The translations under genes and the position numbers were made by a program. 64,000 nt of DNA from CAVSNH01 sp963729275. GTDB lineage: Bacteria > Actinomycetota > Acidimicrobiia > Acidimicrobiales > RAAP-2. The DNA lies in the NCBI GenBank assembly GCA_963729275.1, contig CAVSNH010000013.1, forward strand, positions 1,364,001-1,428,000, written 5' to 3'. Below are positions 16,922 to 25,282 of this stretch, piece by piece; position 1 is the stretch's first letter; each line of letters opens with the position of its first letter. A model generated the notes under the pieces. The model was given only the letters and a program-made list of their open reading frames with translations. It had not been told where the DNA came from and made no database searches.

Positions 16922-18961
16922 ATGATGAGTCCCCCGATCTCGACGACAAGCTCCTGTGGGGCCACGCGGTTGCGATTGGTCCGGGCCGTGGGCCGACGAC
17001 CCGGTGGTGGGTCAGCCCACAGGCGCTCCTCGGCAGCGGGCAACGTTCGACCCTTTCGAGGCCGACGCCGTCGGGTCAGGCGACTCTCCGTCACGATCTC
17101 CACCGTGGTAGCCGTGGTGGCGGCCACCACTTCAGTGTTGGCATTGGCGCCGGGAGTGGCCGGCGCAGCCGGTACCACCACCTGGGGACCGGTCACCGAG
17201 CTCAACAACATCGCCGCCGGCGGATACTTCTATGGCGTGAACTGCACCTCGGCTGGCAACTGCACGGCCGTGGGGTTCAGCGCCTCCTCCCCCACTCAGC
17301 CCGCCTCGGCCACCGAAACCAACGGCACCTGGGGGCCGGTCACCGAGCTCAACAACATCGCCGCCGGCGGAACCCTCGACGAAGTGAGCTGCACCTCGGT
17401 CGGCAACTGCACCGCGGTGGGGGTCGACCTCGGTGAGCCGGATGAGCCCACCTATGCGGTCGAGACCAACGGGACCTGGGGACCGGTTACCGAGCTCGCG
17501 GATATCGCGGTCGGCGGAACCTTCGACGGAGTGACCTGCATCTCTGTCGGCAACTGCACCGCGGTCGGGTACGACTTTGGTACGCCCAGGCAGCCCACCT
17601 ATGCCATCGAGACCAACGGCACCTGGGGCCCGGTCACCGAGCTCAACAACATCGCTGCCGGTGGATACTTCTTTGGCGTGAGTTGCGCCTCGATCGGCGA
17701 CTGCACCGCGGTCGGGGCCGACCTCGGTGCGCCGGATGAGCCTACCTATGCCACCGAGGCCAACGGCACCTGGGGACCGGTCACCGAGCTCAACAACATC
17801 GCCGCCGGCGGCTACTTCTGGGGGGTGAGCTGCGCCTCGATCGGCAACTGCACTGCGGTCGGTAATGACCTACGTGCGTCGCAACAGCCCACTTACGCCA
17901 CCGAGACCAACGGCACCTGGGGACCGGTCACCGAACTCAACAACATCGCCGCCGGCGGGTGGTTCCTTGGCGTGAGCTGCGCCTCGGTCGGCAACTGCAC
18001 CGCGGTCGGGGTCGACCTGCACTCCCCCTACCAGCCCACCTACGCCACCGAGACCAACGGCACCTGGGGACCGGTCACCGAGCTAAGCAACATCGCTTCC
18101 GGCGGGATCTTCTTTGCGGTCAGCTGCTCAGCTCCAGGATTCTGCACATCCGTGGGCAACAGCGGAAACAGTCCGAACCAACCGATCTACGCCAGCGAAA
18201 CGACCGTCTCCAAGGGCTACTGGCTGGTGGCCAGTGACGGCGGCATCTTCAGCTACGGCGATGCCGGCTTCTACGGTTCGCACGGCGGCTCGGCTCTCAA
18301 CCAGCCAGTGGTGGGCATGACGGCCACTCCCGACGGCAAGGGCTACTGGCTGGTGGCCAGTGACGGCGGCATCTTCAGCTACGGCGATGCCGGCTTCTAC
18401 GGTTCGCACGGCGGCTCGGCTCTCAACCAGCCAGTGGTGGGCATGACGGCCACTCCCGACGGCAAGGGCTACTGGCTGGTGGCCAGTGACGGCGGCATCT
18501 TCAGCTACGGAGATGCCGGCTTCTACGGTTCGCACGGCGGCTCGGCTCTCAACCAGCCAGTGGTGGGCATGACGGCCACTCCCGACGGCAAGGGCTACTG
18601 GCTGGTGGCCAGTGACGGCGGCATCTTCAGCTACGGCGATGCCGGCTTCTACGGTTCGCACGGCGGCTCGGCTCTCAACCAGCCAGTGGTGGGCATGACG
18701 GCCACTCCCGACGGCAAGGGCTACTGGCTGGTGGCCAGTGACGGCGGCATCTTCAGCTACGGCGATGCCGGCTTCTACGGTTCGCACGGCGGCTCGGCTC
18801 TCAACCAGCCAGTGGTGGGCATGACGGCCACTCCCGACGGCAAGGGCTACTGGCTGGTGGCCAGTGACGGCGGCATCTTCAGCTACGGCGATGCCGGCTT
18901 CTACGGTTCGCACGGCGGTTCGGCTCTCAACCAGCCGATGGTGGGCATGGAGAACGGCTAG
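16922..18961 (+). CDS. Secreted two-domain tandem-repeat protein (propeller-like), family unnamed
   Basis: 679 residues. The basic N-terminus and hydrophobic stretch (VVAVVAATTSVLALAPGVAGA) form a signal peptide or anchor. Domain 1 (residues ~87-429) is seven 49-residue repeats starting TWGPVTELNNIAAGG, each with a Cys pair. Domain 2 (~431-679) is six 42-residue repeats of KGYWLVASDGGIFSYGDAGF type. Seven and six units of these lengths suggest beta-propellers or a solenoid at the cell surface. The second repeat type is common in Actinobacteria. Function is unknown. ATG at 16922 has AGAGGG upstream. Confidence 0.85.
   Translation: MMSPPISTTSSCGATRLRLVRAVGRRPGGGSAHRRSSAAGNVRPFRGRRRRVRRLSVTISTVVAVVAATTSVLALAPGVAGAAGTTTWGPVTELNNIAAGGYFYGVNCTSAGNCTAVGFSASSPTQPASATETNGTWGPVTELNNIAAGGTLDEVSCTSVGNCTAVGVDLGEPDEPTYAVETNGTWGPVTELADIAVGGTFDGVTCISVGNCTAVGYDFGTPRQPTYAIETNGTWGPVTELNNIAAGGYFFGVSCASIGDCTAVGADLGAPDEPTYATEANGTWGPVTELNNIAAGGYFWGVSCASIGNCTAVGNDLRASQQPTYATETNGTWGPVTELNNIAAGGWFLGVSCASVGNCTAVGVDLHSPYQPTYATETNGTWGPVTELSNIASGGIFFAVSCSAPGFCTSVGNSGNSPNQPIYASETTVSKGYWLVASDGGIFSYGDAGFYGSHGGSALNQPVVGMTATPDGKGYWLVASDGGIFSYGDAGFYGSHGGSALNQPVVGMTATPDGKGYWLVASDGGIFSYGDAGFYGSHGGSALNQPVVGMTATPDGKGYWLVASDGGIFSYGDAGFYGSHGGSALNQPVVGMTATPDGKGYWLVASDGGIFSYGDAGFYGSHGGSALNQPVVGMTATPDGKGYWLVASDGGIFSYGDAGFYGSHGGSALNQPMVGMENG
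17180..18208 (+). repeat. Seven 147-bp coding repeats
   Basis: Units start every 147 bp at 17180, 17327, 17474, 17621, 17768, 17915 and 18062 with ACCTGGGG(A/G)CCGGT. They are similar but clearly diverged, particularly in the middle variable loop (YFYGVN, TLDEVS, WFLGVS). Confidence 0.9.
18212..18961 (+). repeat. Six nearly identical 126-bp coding repeats
   Basis: Units start at 18212, 18338, 18464, 18590, 18716 and 18842. I see only a few single-base differences (for example GGAGAT for GGCGAT in unit 3, and GGTTCG and CCGATG in the last). This implies recent expansion or gene conversion, and it is a likely spot for assembly collapse. Confidence 0.92.
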
Positions 18962-19290
18962 GCCTTCGGCCAGATCGAACACATCGTCGGCCAGGCATCG
19001 GTGCCGGTTACGGGAGCGGGCTCAGCCTCTGAACGTGCAGCAGTTAGAGGGCTGGCCCGGCGTGGCGGGTGACACCTTCCGATCGGGGTCGGCAAACCAC
19101 ACATCGCTCACTTCGTGTAAGGCTAAAGATCGATTGACCGCGGGCCGCACTGGCAGTACGGTCGCGGTGTTTGGCGGCGGGATCTTCGGTTTCGTTCTGA
19201 GCACTGTGACCCGGGCGTGTGGACTCACAGGGTCGTGCTCTCCAGCGGACGGATAGACCGGAGAACTCAACCAGAAAGGGCGGGATCCAA

Positions 19291-20856
19291 ATGAGGCGGA
19301 ACCACGGTTTGCACTTGTCGGCGCGCGCAGCGCGGTTCATCGGTGTGTCGACGCTGCTCGCTGGCACCATGAGTATCTCGGTCCTGGGGGTAATGGCGTC
19401 GTCTGCGCATGCCGCTGCCGCCCCATCCGCGCCTCAGGTCTCGGCCCCGAGGTCCGATCGGCTGCCCGTGCCTACCGCCACTGCCCTATCGACTCGTGCT
19501 GCCCGGGCGTCGGAGGCGCAGGCGGCGGCTGCAGCAGCCAGACGGGGTTGGAACCAGGCCAGCGAACTTCCGTCGCCGAACCCCTCGTACGACTCCGCGT
19601 TCGGCTATTCGGTAGCCGTCAGTGGGGACACCATGGTGGTGGGATCCCAGGGTGCCAACAACGACAATGGGGCTGCCTATGTGTTCACCGGGTCGGGGAG
19701 CAGCTGGACCTATGCGACCACACTGAGCCCGGCTGGCGTGACGCTCAACGATTGTCTGTCGACCTCGAACGTCTGTGAGGAGTTCGGGGCATCGGTGGCC
19801 ATAACCTCCGGCACAATCGTCGTCGGTGCCTTCGGTGCTGGTGCGAATGACGGGGCCGCCTTCGTGTACGCCGGGTCGGGAAGCAGCTGGACACAGCAGG
19901 CCGTAATCTCCGACCCCGGGCAGACCGCGAACGATGACTTCGGCATTGCAGTGGCGATTTCATCGAGCTCCACGATCATGGTGGGCGCCTTCGGTGAGAA
20001 CTCCTACGACGGGGCCGTGTACGTCTACAACAAGGGCGGCTCCGGGTGGCCGACGTCGCCAAGTGACACGCTGACCGCGCCCGGACCCGAGGGCGCGCCT
20101 GGCTATGGCGAGTTGTTCGGCTTATCCCTGGCCGTCAGCTCGACGACAATGGTCATAGGTGCGCCGGGCGATCCGGGTGCTACATCCCCCGTTCCCGCCA
20201 ACTGCAATGCAACCGCGAGCGCGGGGTGTGCCACTGGAGCTGCCTATGTGTACAAGGAGGTCCGCGGTGACTGGATCGAACAGGCCAAGCTGACCGCTTC
20301 CAACGGCGAAGGCTGCGACATGACGTGCTCCGACGGCGCCGACAGTATGGGCGGTGACTACTTCGGCTGGTCAGTGGCGATCCAGGGCAAGAGGGTGGCG
20401 GTGGGCGCCCCCTGGGCCACCGCTCCGTCGCCTCCTTCTTCGACGGGACCAGAACCGGACGGTTCCTACACGTCTTATGCGCCCGATTGCACCGGGACCG
20501 TCTATGCGTTTACGGGGTCGGGGGCCAGCTGGGCTCAAAAGGACGAACTCTACGATCCAGCCGAAGTCACCAACGGCGGCTCGGACTGGTTCGGCTACAA
20601 CGTGGCGCTCTTGGGCAAGTCCATCGTGGCGACCGCTCCGTACGACGGACCGAACGCAGCCGGATCGGCTTACGTGTTCCTCGGAGAGAGTGGAACCTGG
20701 GCAACCTATCCGACCCAGCTGACCGCTTCGAACGGCGCTGGCAACGTCAACTTCGGTTACGGTTCGCCGGCCCTGGCGACCATTGGGAGTAAATATGTCG
20801 CAGTGGGAGCCCCTTACTTCTCTGGGGAGCAGGCTGTTTATATCTTCCACGACTAA
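19291..20856 (+). CDS. Secreted FG-GAP (integrin alpha-like) seven-blade propeller protein
   Basis: 521 residues from the ATG at 19291, which is preceded by GAAAGGG; the frame is open from a GTG at 19219. A signal peptide ends near SSAHAAA. About seven FG-GAP blades are visible, with motifs such as FGYSVAVSGDTMVVGSQG, FGASVAITSGTIVVGAFG, FGIAVAISSSSTIMVGAFG and FGWSVAIQGKRVAVGAPW, each ending in an AYVF/VYVY strand. Such propellers often bind ligands or calcium at the surface. It follows the other repeat protein, and both are enclosed by the direct repeats. Target unknown. Confidence 0.85.
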   Translation: MRRNHGLHLSARAARFIGVSTLLAGTMSISVLGVMASSAHAAAAPSAPQVSAPRSDRLPVPTATALSTRAARASEAQAAAAAARRGWNQASELPSPNPSYDSAFGYSVAVSGDTMVVGSQGANNDNGAAYVFTGSGSSWTYATTLSPAGVTLNDCLSTSNVCEEFGASVAITSGTIVVGAFGAGANDGAAFVYAGSGSSWTQQAVISDPGQTANDDFGIAVAISSSSTIMVGAFGENSYDGAVYVYNKGGSGWPTSPSDTLTAPGPEGAPGYGELFGLSLAVSSTTMVIGAPGDPGATSPVPANCNATASAGCATGAAYVYKEVRGDWIEQAKLTASNGEGCDMTCSDGADSMGGDYFGWSVAIQGKRVAVGAPWATAPSPPSSTGPEPDGSYTSYAPDCTGTVYAFTGSGASWAQKDELYDPAEVTNGGSDWFGYNVALLGKSIVATAPYDGPNAAGSAYVFLGESGTWATYPTQLTASNGAGNVNFGYGSPALATIGSKYVAVGAPYFSGEQAVYIFHD

Positions 20857-20942
20857 ACCGCTCTGTCATCTCTGCGTCGCCGTCGGGCACCTACCTCTCA
20901 CCCTCACGAGGGAGGACATCAGTGGAGATGACGGTGGAGGTG

Positions 20943-21105
20943 ATGGGACTATGTTCGAACCCCTCATGGTCCGCTGAACTGGGGTAATGCGGCGGTGTGA
21001 GGTCGGCTTGGACGACTTTCGAGCGCTGGGTTGCAGCCCACACGGATGGCACCGGAAGTGATGGGACTACGTTCGAACCCCGTCGATAACCGCCTCGCTC
21101 CCGGC
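20943..21105 (+). repeat. Direct repeat module, copy 2
   Basis: Motifs at 20943-20963 (ATGGGACTATGTTCGAACCC) and 21061-21081 (ATGGGACTACGTTCGAACCC), GGGACT cores 118 bp apart, match copy 1 at 16702-16862. The conserved parts are the first ~45 bp (through GGTAATGCGGC) and the last ~45 bp (through ATAACCGCC and CTCCCGGC); the middle differs. Confidence 0.75.
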
Positions 21106-21107
21106 TG

Positions 21108-21587
21108 TTATGGGATGGCCGGCGTCTCCGCCAGACGTTCGCTCAGGATTTCAAGACAACTGTCGAGCTGAGCGAAACGACGCGGCCCCAGGATCTCTGC
21201 GACGCGTAGCTGGGCCGAACCTGCCTCGGCGTAGATTGTTTGCTGGAGCCGCCGACCTTTGGAAGTGAGTCGGATCACGCGAGCCCTTCCATCGGCGGAA
21301 TCGGGCACGCGGACCAGGTAGCCGTGTCGCTCCAAGTGCCCGAGTAGGTCGTTGACCGACTGTTTCGTGATTCCCCTCTGGTCCGCAAGCTGGGTGGGAC
21401 GTTGTCCATCGAGGCCCGGATACCGCCAGAGCCCGATGTGCGCGGGGGTCAAGTCGTCGTATCCCGCAGCGACGACGCCCGAATACATCTGGTCACGGAC
21501 CCACTGCCACGCGATACGAAGTTTGGCGCCGATGTACGGGCTGACTTCGCCGTCAGGATGGTCCTCACGGAAGGAGTCGCTTGACAC
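21108..21587 (-). CDS. MarR-family transcriptional regulator
   Basis: 159 residues from the GTG at 21587. The winged-helix region reads LTPAHIGLWRYPGLDGQRPTQLA, then GITKQSVNDLLGHLERHGYL and the wing VPDSADGRARVIRLTSKG, as in MarR dimers that sense small phenolic or oxidative signals. The frame stays open to 22079, but that part is only antisense to the cupin gene. It is divergent from the cupin-VOC pair, with a palindrome between them. Confidence 0.88.
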   Translation of the reverse strand: MSSDSFREDHPDGEVSPYIGAKLRIAWQWVRDQMYSGVVAAGYDDLTPAHIGLWRYPGLDGQRPTQLADQRGITKQSVNDLLGHLERHGYLVRVPDSADGRARVIRLTSKGRRLQQTIYAEAGSAQLRVAEILGPRRFAQLDSCLEILSERLAETPAIP

Positions 21588-21609
21588 AGTCGTAAGGTTA
21601 CCATACGAT
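21581..21609 (+). promoter_or_regulatory. Sigma70-type promoter for the cupin-VOC operon
   Basis: TTGACA at 21581-21586, a 17-bp spacer, then TACGAT at 21604-21609. The -10 element lies inside the MarR-type palindrome. Confidence 0.7.
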
Positions 21610-21626
21610 CTATCGTACGGTAACCT
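21595..21626. promoter_or_regulatory. MarR operator palindrome
   Basis: Two 15-bp arms (AGGTTACCATACGAT and ATCGTACGGTAACCT) are separated by CT with one mismatch. It covers the -10 region of the plus-strand promoter and sits 7 bp outside the marR start, so bound regulator should repress both directions. Confidence 0.8.
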
Positions 21627-21670
21627 GACTACCTGTCCCGGGGCAGGTTCTGACAAAGGAGCTGGCGGAA

Positions 21671-22183
21671 ATGACCACCGCAGTCGTTGACTCCCCCCAG
21701 AGCGAACAGGCAAAGGCCTGGTGGTTCCTCGACACCTTGGTCGTCGAGCACCGCTCCGCACCGGAGATGCACACCGTCGTCCTCGAGATGACCTTGCCGG
21801 TCGGTTCAGCGCCGCCGCTTCACGTCCACGACGACCTCGACGACACCTGGTACATCCTCGACGGCGAGATGGTCGTGCGCTGTGGCGACGATGATCTCGT
21901 CGTCGGGGCGGGTCATTGGGTCTCAATGCCCCGCGGCGTCCCGCACGGGTTCCGGGTGATCGGTGACCGCGAAGCTCGGATCCTGCTCGTGCATGACAAC
22001 GCCAGCTTTCGAGACTTCGTCCACGCCGTCGGCGTTCCTGCTGCGGCCCGCGTCGTCCCCGGCCAGCCGGCGTTTCCACCCATGGACGAATTGGTGCGCC
22101 TTGCCTCTTCGCACGACCTCAGGCCGATTGGGCCCCCCATGAGCGTCGAAGACGCCGACTCCGTCCTGGCCGCCGCGCCCTGA
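21671..22183 (+). CDS. Cupin-domain protein (quercetinase-like)
   Basis: 170 residues, single cupin. Metal-ligand style motifs are PPLHVHDDLDDTWYILDGEM (two His, then Glu-like) and the second motif PRGVPHGFRV. Such proteins are small dioxygenases, isomerases or sensors. The C-terminus (LAASSHDLR-like segment) resembles quercetin-dioxygenase-type cupins. It is the first gene after the MarR operator and is followed by a VOC enzyme after 32 bp. Reaction unknown. Confidence 0.82.
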   Translation: MTTAVVDSPQSEQAKAWWFLDTLVVEHRSAPEMHTVVLEMTLPVGSAPPLHVHDDLDDTWYILDGEMVVRCGDDDLVVGAGHWVSMPRGVPHGFRVIGDREARILLVHDNASFRDFVHAVGVPAAARVVPGQPAFPPMDELVRLASSHDLRPIGPPMSVEDADSVLAAAP

Positions 22184-22215
22184 GCGGCAAAGCCGCTACC
22201 GAAAGGGGTAACCCC

Positions 22216-22614
22216 ATGCAGGTGCAAGCTCTCGGTCATGTCGTGCTCAAAGTCCAGGACCTGAAACGCTCCGAGGGGTTCTACTCGGACACATTGGGTA
22301 TGGAAATTGTTTCGCGACTGTCGGAGCCCCGAATGACGTTCTTCAGCCTCGGGACCACGGGGAACCATCACGACTTCGCACTGATGGAACTCGGATACGA
22401 CGCCCGATCGCCCGGCGATGGCACCACGGGACTCGCGCACGTGGCCTTCAAGATTGGCAGTTCGGCAGAGGAGTACGCGGTCGCACGCAGTTTGCTCGAT
22501 GCGTCGGGTATCCCGGTCCCCTATGAGGCGGAGCGATCCTTTTCGAGGAGCATGCACGTTCTCGATCCGGACGGGAACGAGATCGAGCTCTACGTCGACA
22601 CCGCGAAGGCTTGA
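22216..22614 (+). CDS. Glyoxalase/bleomycin-resistance/dioxygenase (VOC) superfamily protein
   Basis: 132 residues. It starts with VQALGHVVLKVQDLKRSEGFYSDTLGM, the typical VOC beta-alpha-beta-beta-beta unit with a metal-ligand His. A second half follows with LAHVAFKIGSSAEEY and ends DPDGNEIELYVD, which supplies the second His and the Glu. Single-chain two-module VOC proteins include extradiol dioxygenases and glyoxalases. AAAGGGG precedes the ATG. It is co-transcribed with the cupin, probably in phenolic or electrophile detoxification. Confidence 0.85.
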   Translation: MQVQALGHVVLKVQDLKRSEGFYSDTLGMEIVSRLSEPRMTFFSLGTTGNHHDFALMELGYDARSPGDGTTGLAHVAFKIGSSAEEYAVARSLLDASGIPVPYEAERSFSRSMHVLDPDGNEIELYVDTAKA

Positions 22615-22814
22615 CCGCGGTGGCCTCGAAGTGCCTGATTGAGATCAGGGACACCCCTGCCAGATGACGTTGATTCGCGCCCTGAAGTGCTGAGTCGCAA
22701 TCATCGCGAGTTGGCTGCTCGAGGGGTTCGAACAACTGCATTTGCCTTGGTTAACGAATGGAACTGAAAAAAGCGGCTTCCACTAGGGACGATGTTGTGA
22801 TTCTGACAACGAAG

Positions 22815-22888
22815 TGGAGATGACGGGACTCGAACCCGTGACCCCCTGCTTGCAAAGCAGGTGCTCTAGCCAACTGAGCTACATCCCC
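22815..22888 (-). tRNA. tRNA-Ala (anticodon TGC)
   Basis: The minus strand folds as a full cloverleaf: acceptor GGGGATG with CATCTCC, D-arm AGCTCAGTTGGCTAGAGC, anticodon arm CTGCT-TTGCAAG-type loop with TGC, T-arm CGGGTTCGAGTCCCG, and discriminator A. CCA is not encoded. Confidence 0.96.
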
Positions 22889-23131
22889 GAGTCGCCTGTC
22901 GGGCGGTCTCAATACGGACGGGCACGCCGACGCGCTGATATGCCCAAAGGATCCTACCTTTCACTTGGTGTCCGACCGTGCGTGCGTCGTGCATCGAGTC
23001 AAGCGCCCGTCGAGACTCGTCGCCCATTTGGGGCTGGTTGCTACGATGCCGCGATGAACCGCCGATCCGGCGGTGGACCTCCCTCCCAGCTCTGGTGGGG
23101 ATAACGGTTGTTCGGAGAAGTGGAGGAGCAA

Positions 23132-23494
23132 ATGTCGGTCTCGCCCAACACGACTGGCACGTCCGGCATCTTGATCGCCGTCGCCCAACACGACACTGAA
23201 GTGCTCGAAGGCCTGCTCAAAGCGCGCATCGACAACCTCGACGCCTCGGGCCTCGACCCGAGGACGTATGCATTGGTCAACATCGCCGCCCTGATCGCCG
23301 CCGATGCCGCTCCTTCCTCCTACGTGTTCCAGATCGGCCTCGCCATCGAGTCCGGTGTCACGGCGGAGGAGATCCTTGGGCTGCTCATCGCTCTAAATCC
23401 GACGCTAGGCAACGTCCGCATCGTGGCCGCCGCCGCGGAGATCGCTTTCGCCCTCGGGGACCTCGAGGCTCAGACTGAGGACGACGCACACTGA
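23132..23494 (+). CDS. Small alpha-helical protein, carboxymuconolactone decarboxylase-like (AhpD-like)
   Basis: 120 residues from the ATG at 23132, which has a strong GGAGGAG site; the frame also opens at a TTG at 23108. The core DPRTYALVNIAALIAADAAP and the following EEILGLLIALNPTLGNVR resemble the CMD/AhpD helical fold. The CXXC of true AhpD peroxidases is absent, so it is not an alkylhydroperoxidase. It is followed by a broken SHOCT gene. Confidence 0.65.
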   Translation: MSVSPNTTGTSGILIAVAQHDTEVLEGLLKARIDNLDASGLDPRTYALVNIAALIAADAAPSSYVFQIGLAIESGVTAEEILGLLIALNPTLGNVRIVAAAAEIAFALGDLEAQTEDDAH

Positions 23495-23572
23495 AACGCT
23501 AGGTCTGTCAGGGCAAATCCGTGAACGGTGAGGCCACTGAGTTAGCGACCCCGAGGAAACAGCCCTCCGTTC

Positions 23573-23838
23573 ATGTGCCGACGCCCGTTGTTGCGGCCAG
23601 CCGCCGCTGGCGGTGTCGCCTGGAGGGGCGCCCGGACCGGCACCAACCGGGCGATGCAGAACGCCGAAGCCACTCCAGCGCCGTCGGAGCCGGCGGACGC
23701 CGCGGCTCAACCTGGCGCTGGCACCGCGAGAGGGGCGAGCGACCGCATCGCGCTGCAGCAGCAACTCGTTCAGCCGCACGACTCGGGGGCCCTACCGACG
23801 AGGAGTTCGTCACTGAGAAGGCCAAGGTCCTGGCCTGA
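23573..23838 (+). pseudogene. SHOCT-domain membrane protein, frameshifted
   Basis: From the ATG at 23573 the protein starts MCRRPLLRPAAAGG and reaches IALQQQLVQPHDSGAL in one frame, while TDEEFVTEKAKVLA continues one frame back and ends at 23838. Together they form the classic C-terminal SHOCT motif (LxxLHDSGALTDEEFxxxKAKLL). The break lies at about 23795, consistent with loss of one base near CCCTACC. It is either a recent pseudogene or a sequencing error. Normal family members are ~90-residue small proteins with an N-terminal hydrophobic part. Confidence 0.7.
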
Positions 23839-23882
23839 GATTCGTCCGGGGCCGGGGTCGGACCTTGTCAGTTACCTCGTTC

Positions 23883-25055
23883 TAAAGACCCTCGCATAAT
23901 ACACAGCTGAACGTCGCTGACGTGGGACAATTGGCGATGCCCACCACCTGCAGAAGGAACATCGCGAAGACTGGACGGATGCAGCGCGCGGTCGGGGTCC
24001 GCCCTCGTCGGGACTTCCAAGCGATGGAGGACCGGCGGATGCGGGCCGCTGACCTGTTCGCCGAACATGTGAGCCAGGCCGACATCGCCCGGGAGCTCGG
24101 GGTGGCCCACCAGACGGTCTCGGACTGGCACGACAAGTGGGCGGCGGGAGGAAGGAGGGCCCTGCGCTCAGCAGGGCGGGCTGGTCGCCTCCCCAAGGTG
24201 ACCGAGACCGACTTGGCCAAGGTCGACCGGGCGCTGCGCAAGGGGCCGCTCGCCCATGGCCACCCGACCGACCTCTGGACGCTCGGGCGAGTGGCAGAAG
24301 TGATCGAGAAGGAGACCGGCGTCCGCTACCACCCCGGCCACGTGTGGCGGGTGCTGCGCCAGATGGGCTGGAGCCGCCAGCGTCCGGCCCGCCAGGCGAT
24401 GGAGCGCGACGACCAAGCCATCGAGCGCTGGGTGAACGAGCGCTGGCCCAAGCTAAAAAAAACGCCCGGGCCAGAGGGGCGTGGATCGTCTTCCAAGACG
24501 AGAGCGGGTTCAGCCTGACCCCGAGCGTGCGGGCCACGTGGGCCCCCAAGGGCACGACGCCTGTCCTGCGTCATCACCTCAACAACTGGAAGCGGCTGTC
24601 GATGTCGGCGGCGGTCTGCTTCCGTCCCGACGCCGGCGACGCAGCGCTCGTGTTCGGGCTTCGGCCAGGGAGCTACAACACCGAATCGCTGACCGAATTC
24701 CTGACCGAGCTGCATGAGCACCTGGGTGGCGCCAAGGTGACCCTCGTTTGGGACGGTCTCCCCTCGCATCGCAGCCGGGCCATGCAGCGCTTCCTCGCCA
24801 CCCAGCGCCACTGGCTCGTCGTCGAGCCGCTCCCGCCCTACGCCTACGAGCTCAACCCGGTCGAGCAGGTGTGGGGGAACCTGAAGGGCACCGAGCTCGC
24901 CAACCTGTGCCCGGACACCATCGGTGAGGCGGCCGAGATCGTCGACCAAGGCCTCTGCCGCATCGGCTCGGAGGCTCGACTCTGTTTCGCCTTGCTCCGG
25001 CACTGCGGGCTCAGGCTCTCAGCACCAGCCGCGCGGTATTAGGCGAAGGTCTTTA
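23883..25055 (+). mobile_element. IS630-family insertion sequence
   Basis: Inverted ends CTAAAGACCYTCGCMTAATAC are at 23882-23902 and, inverted, at 25036-25056, with two mismatches over 21 bp. TA dinucleotides at 23883-23884 and 25054-25055 fit the TA target duplication of IS630 elements. It lies just after the SHOCT pseudogene. The element is about 1.17 kb and both transposase halves are intact. Confidence 0.88.
23922..25042 (+). CDS. IS630-family transposase, two frames joined by a probable -1 frameshift
   Basis: The first frame (23922 to 24518) has the helix-turn-helix region AELFAEHVSQ-like, then ADIARELGVAHQTVSDW and a second HTH. The second frame carries the DDE catalytic domain: WIVFQDESGFSLTPSVRATW, VTLVWDGLPSHRSRAM and ELNPVEQVWGNLKG, ending at 25042 inside the right terminal repeat. 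The frames meet at an eight-A run (24454-24462 region) read CTA AAA AAA ACG, an A_AAA_AAA slippery heptamer. A -1 slip there gives one continuous protein. This is a known expression mode in the family. The exact start is uncertain (GTG 23922 or a later ATG). Confidence 0.85.
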
Positions 25056-25282
25056 GCTCCTTCGCCTTGAGTCCGCTCACGAGCGCACGCGCTCTCAATC
25101 CATGATGCGCCGAGCTTCATTGGTGCCTCCGATCTGCCTCCGATGCCGATTCTGTCCCGATGGCATTTTCGACGAGACGCCTGGAACTCTGGGACCGAGA
25201 GCTGGGCTTCGTCCTCGCATCCACGGGCTGCTCAATGTGATCGGCCGGGGCTCGCAGAATTCCATTGAGTATCGTGGAACCG

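Noticed and set aside
17180..18961. CRISPR-like regular repetition
   Set aside because: Repeats are in-frame coding units without unique spacers.
19080..19150. Possible c-di-GMP riboswitch ahead of the FG-GAP gene (GGCAAACC)
   Set aside because: The GGCAAACC start is present but the GACGCAAAGC core and the tetraloop receptor parts are absent.
21588..22079. N-terminal extension of the MarR ORF
   Set aside because: It is antisense to the cupin gene, crosses the operator and shows no family resemblance; the GTG at 21587 gives a normal-length MarR.
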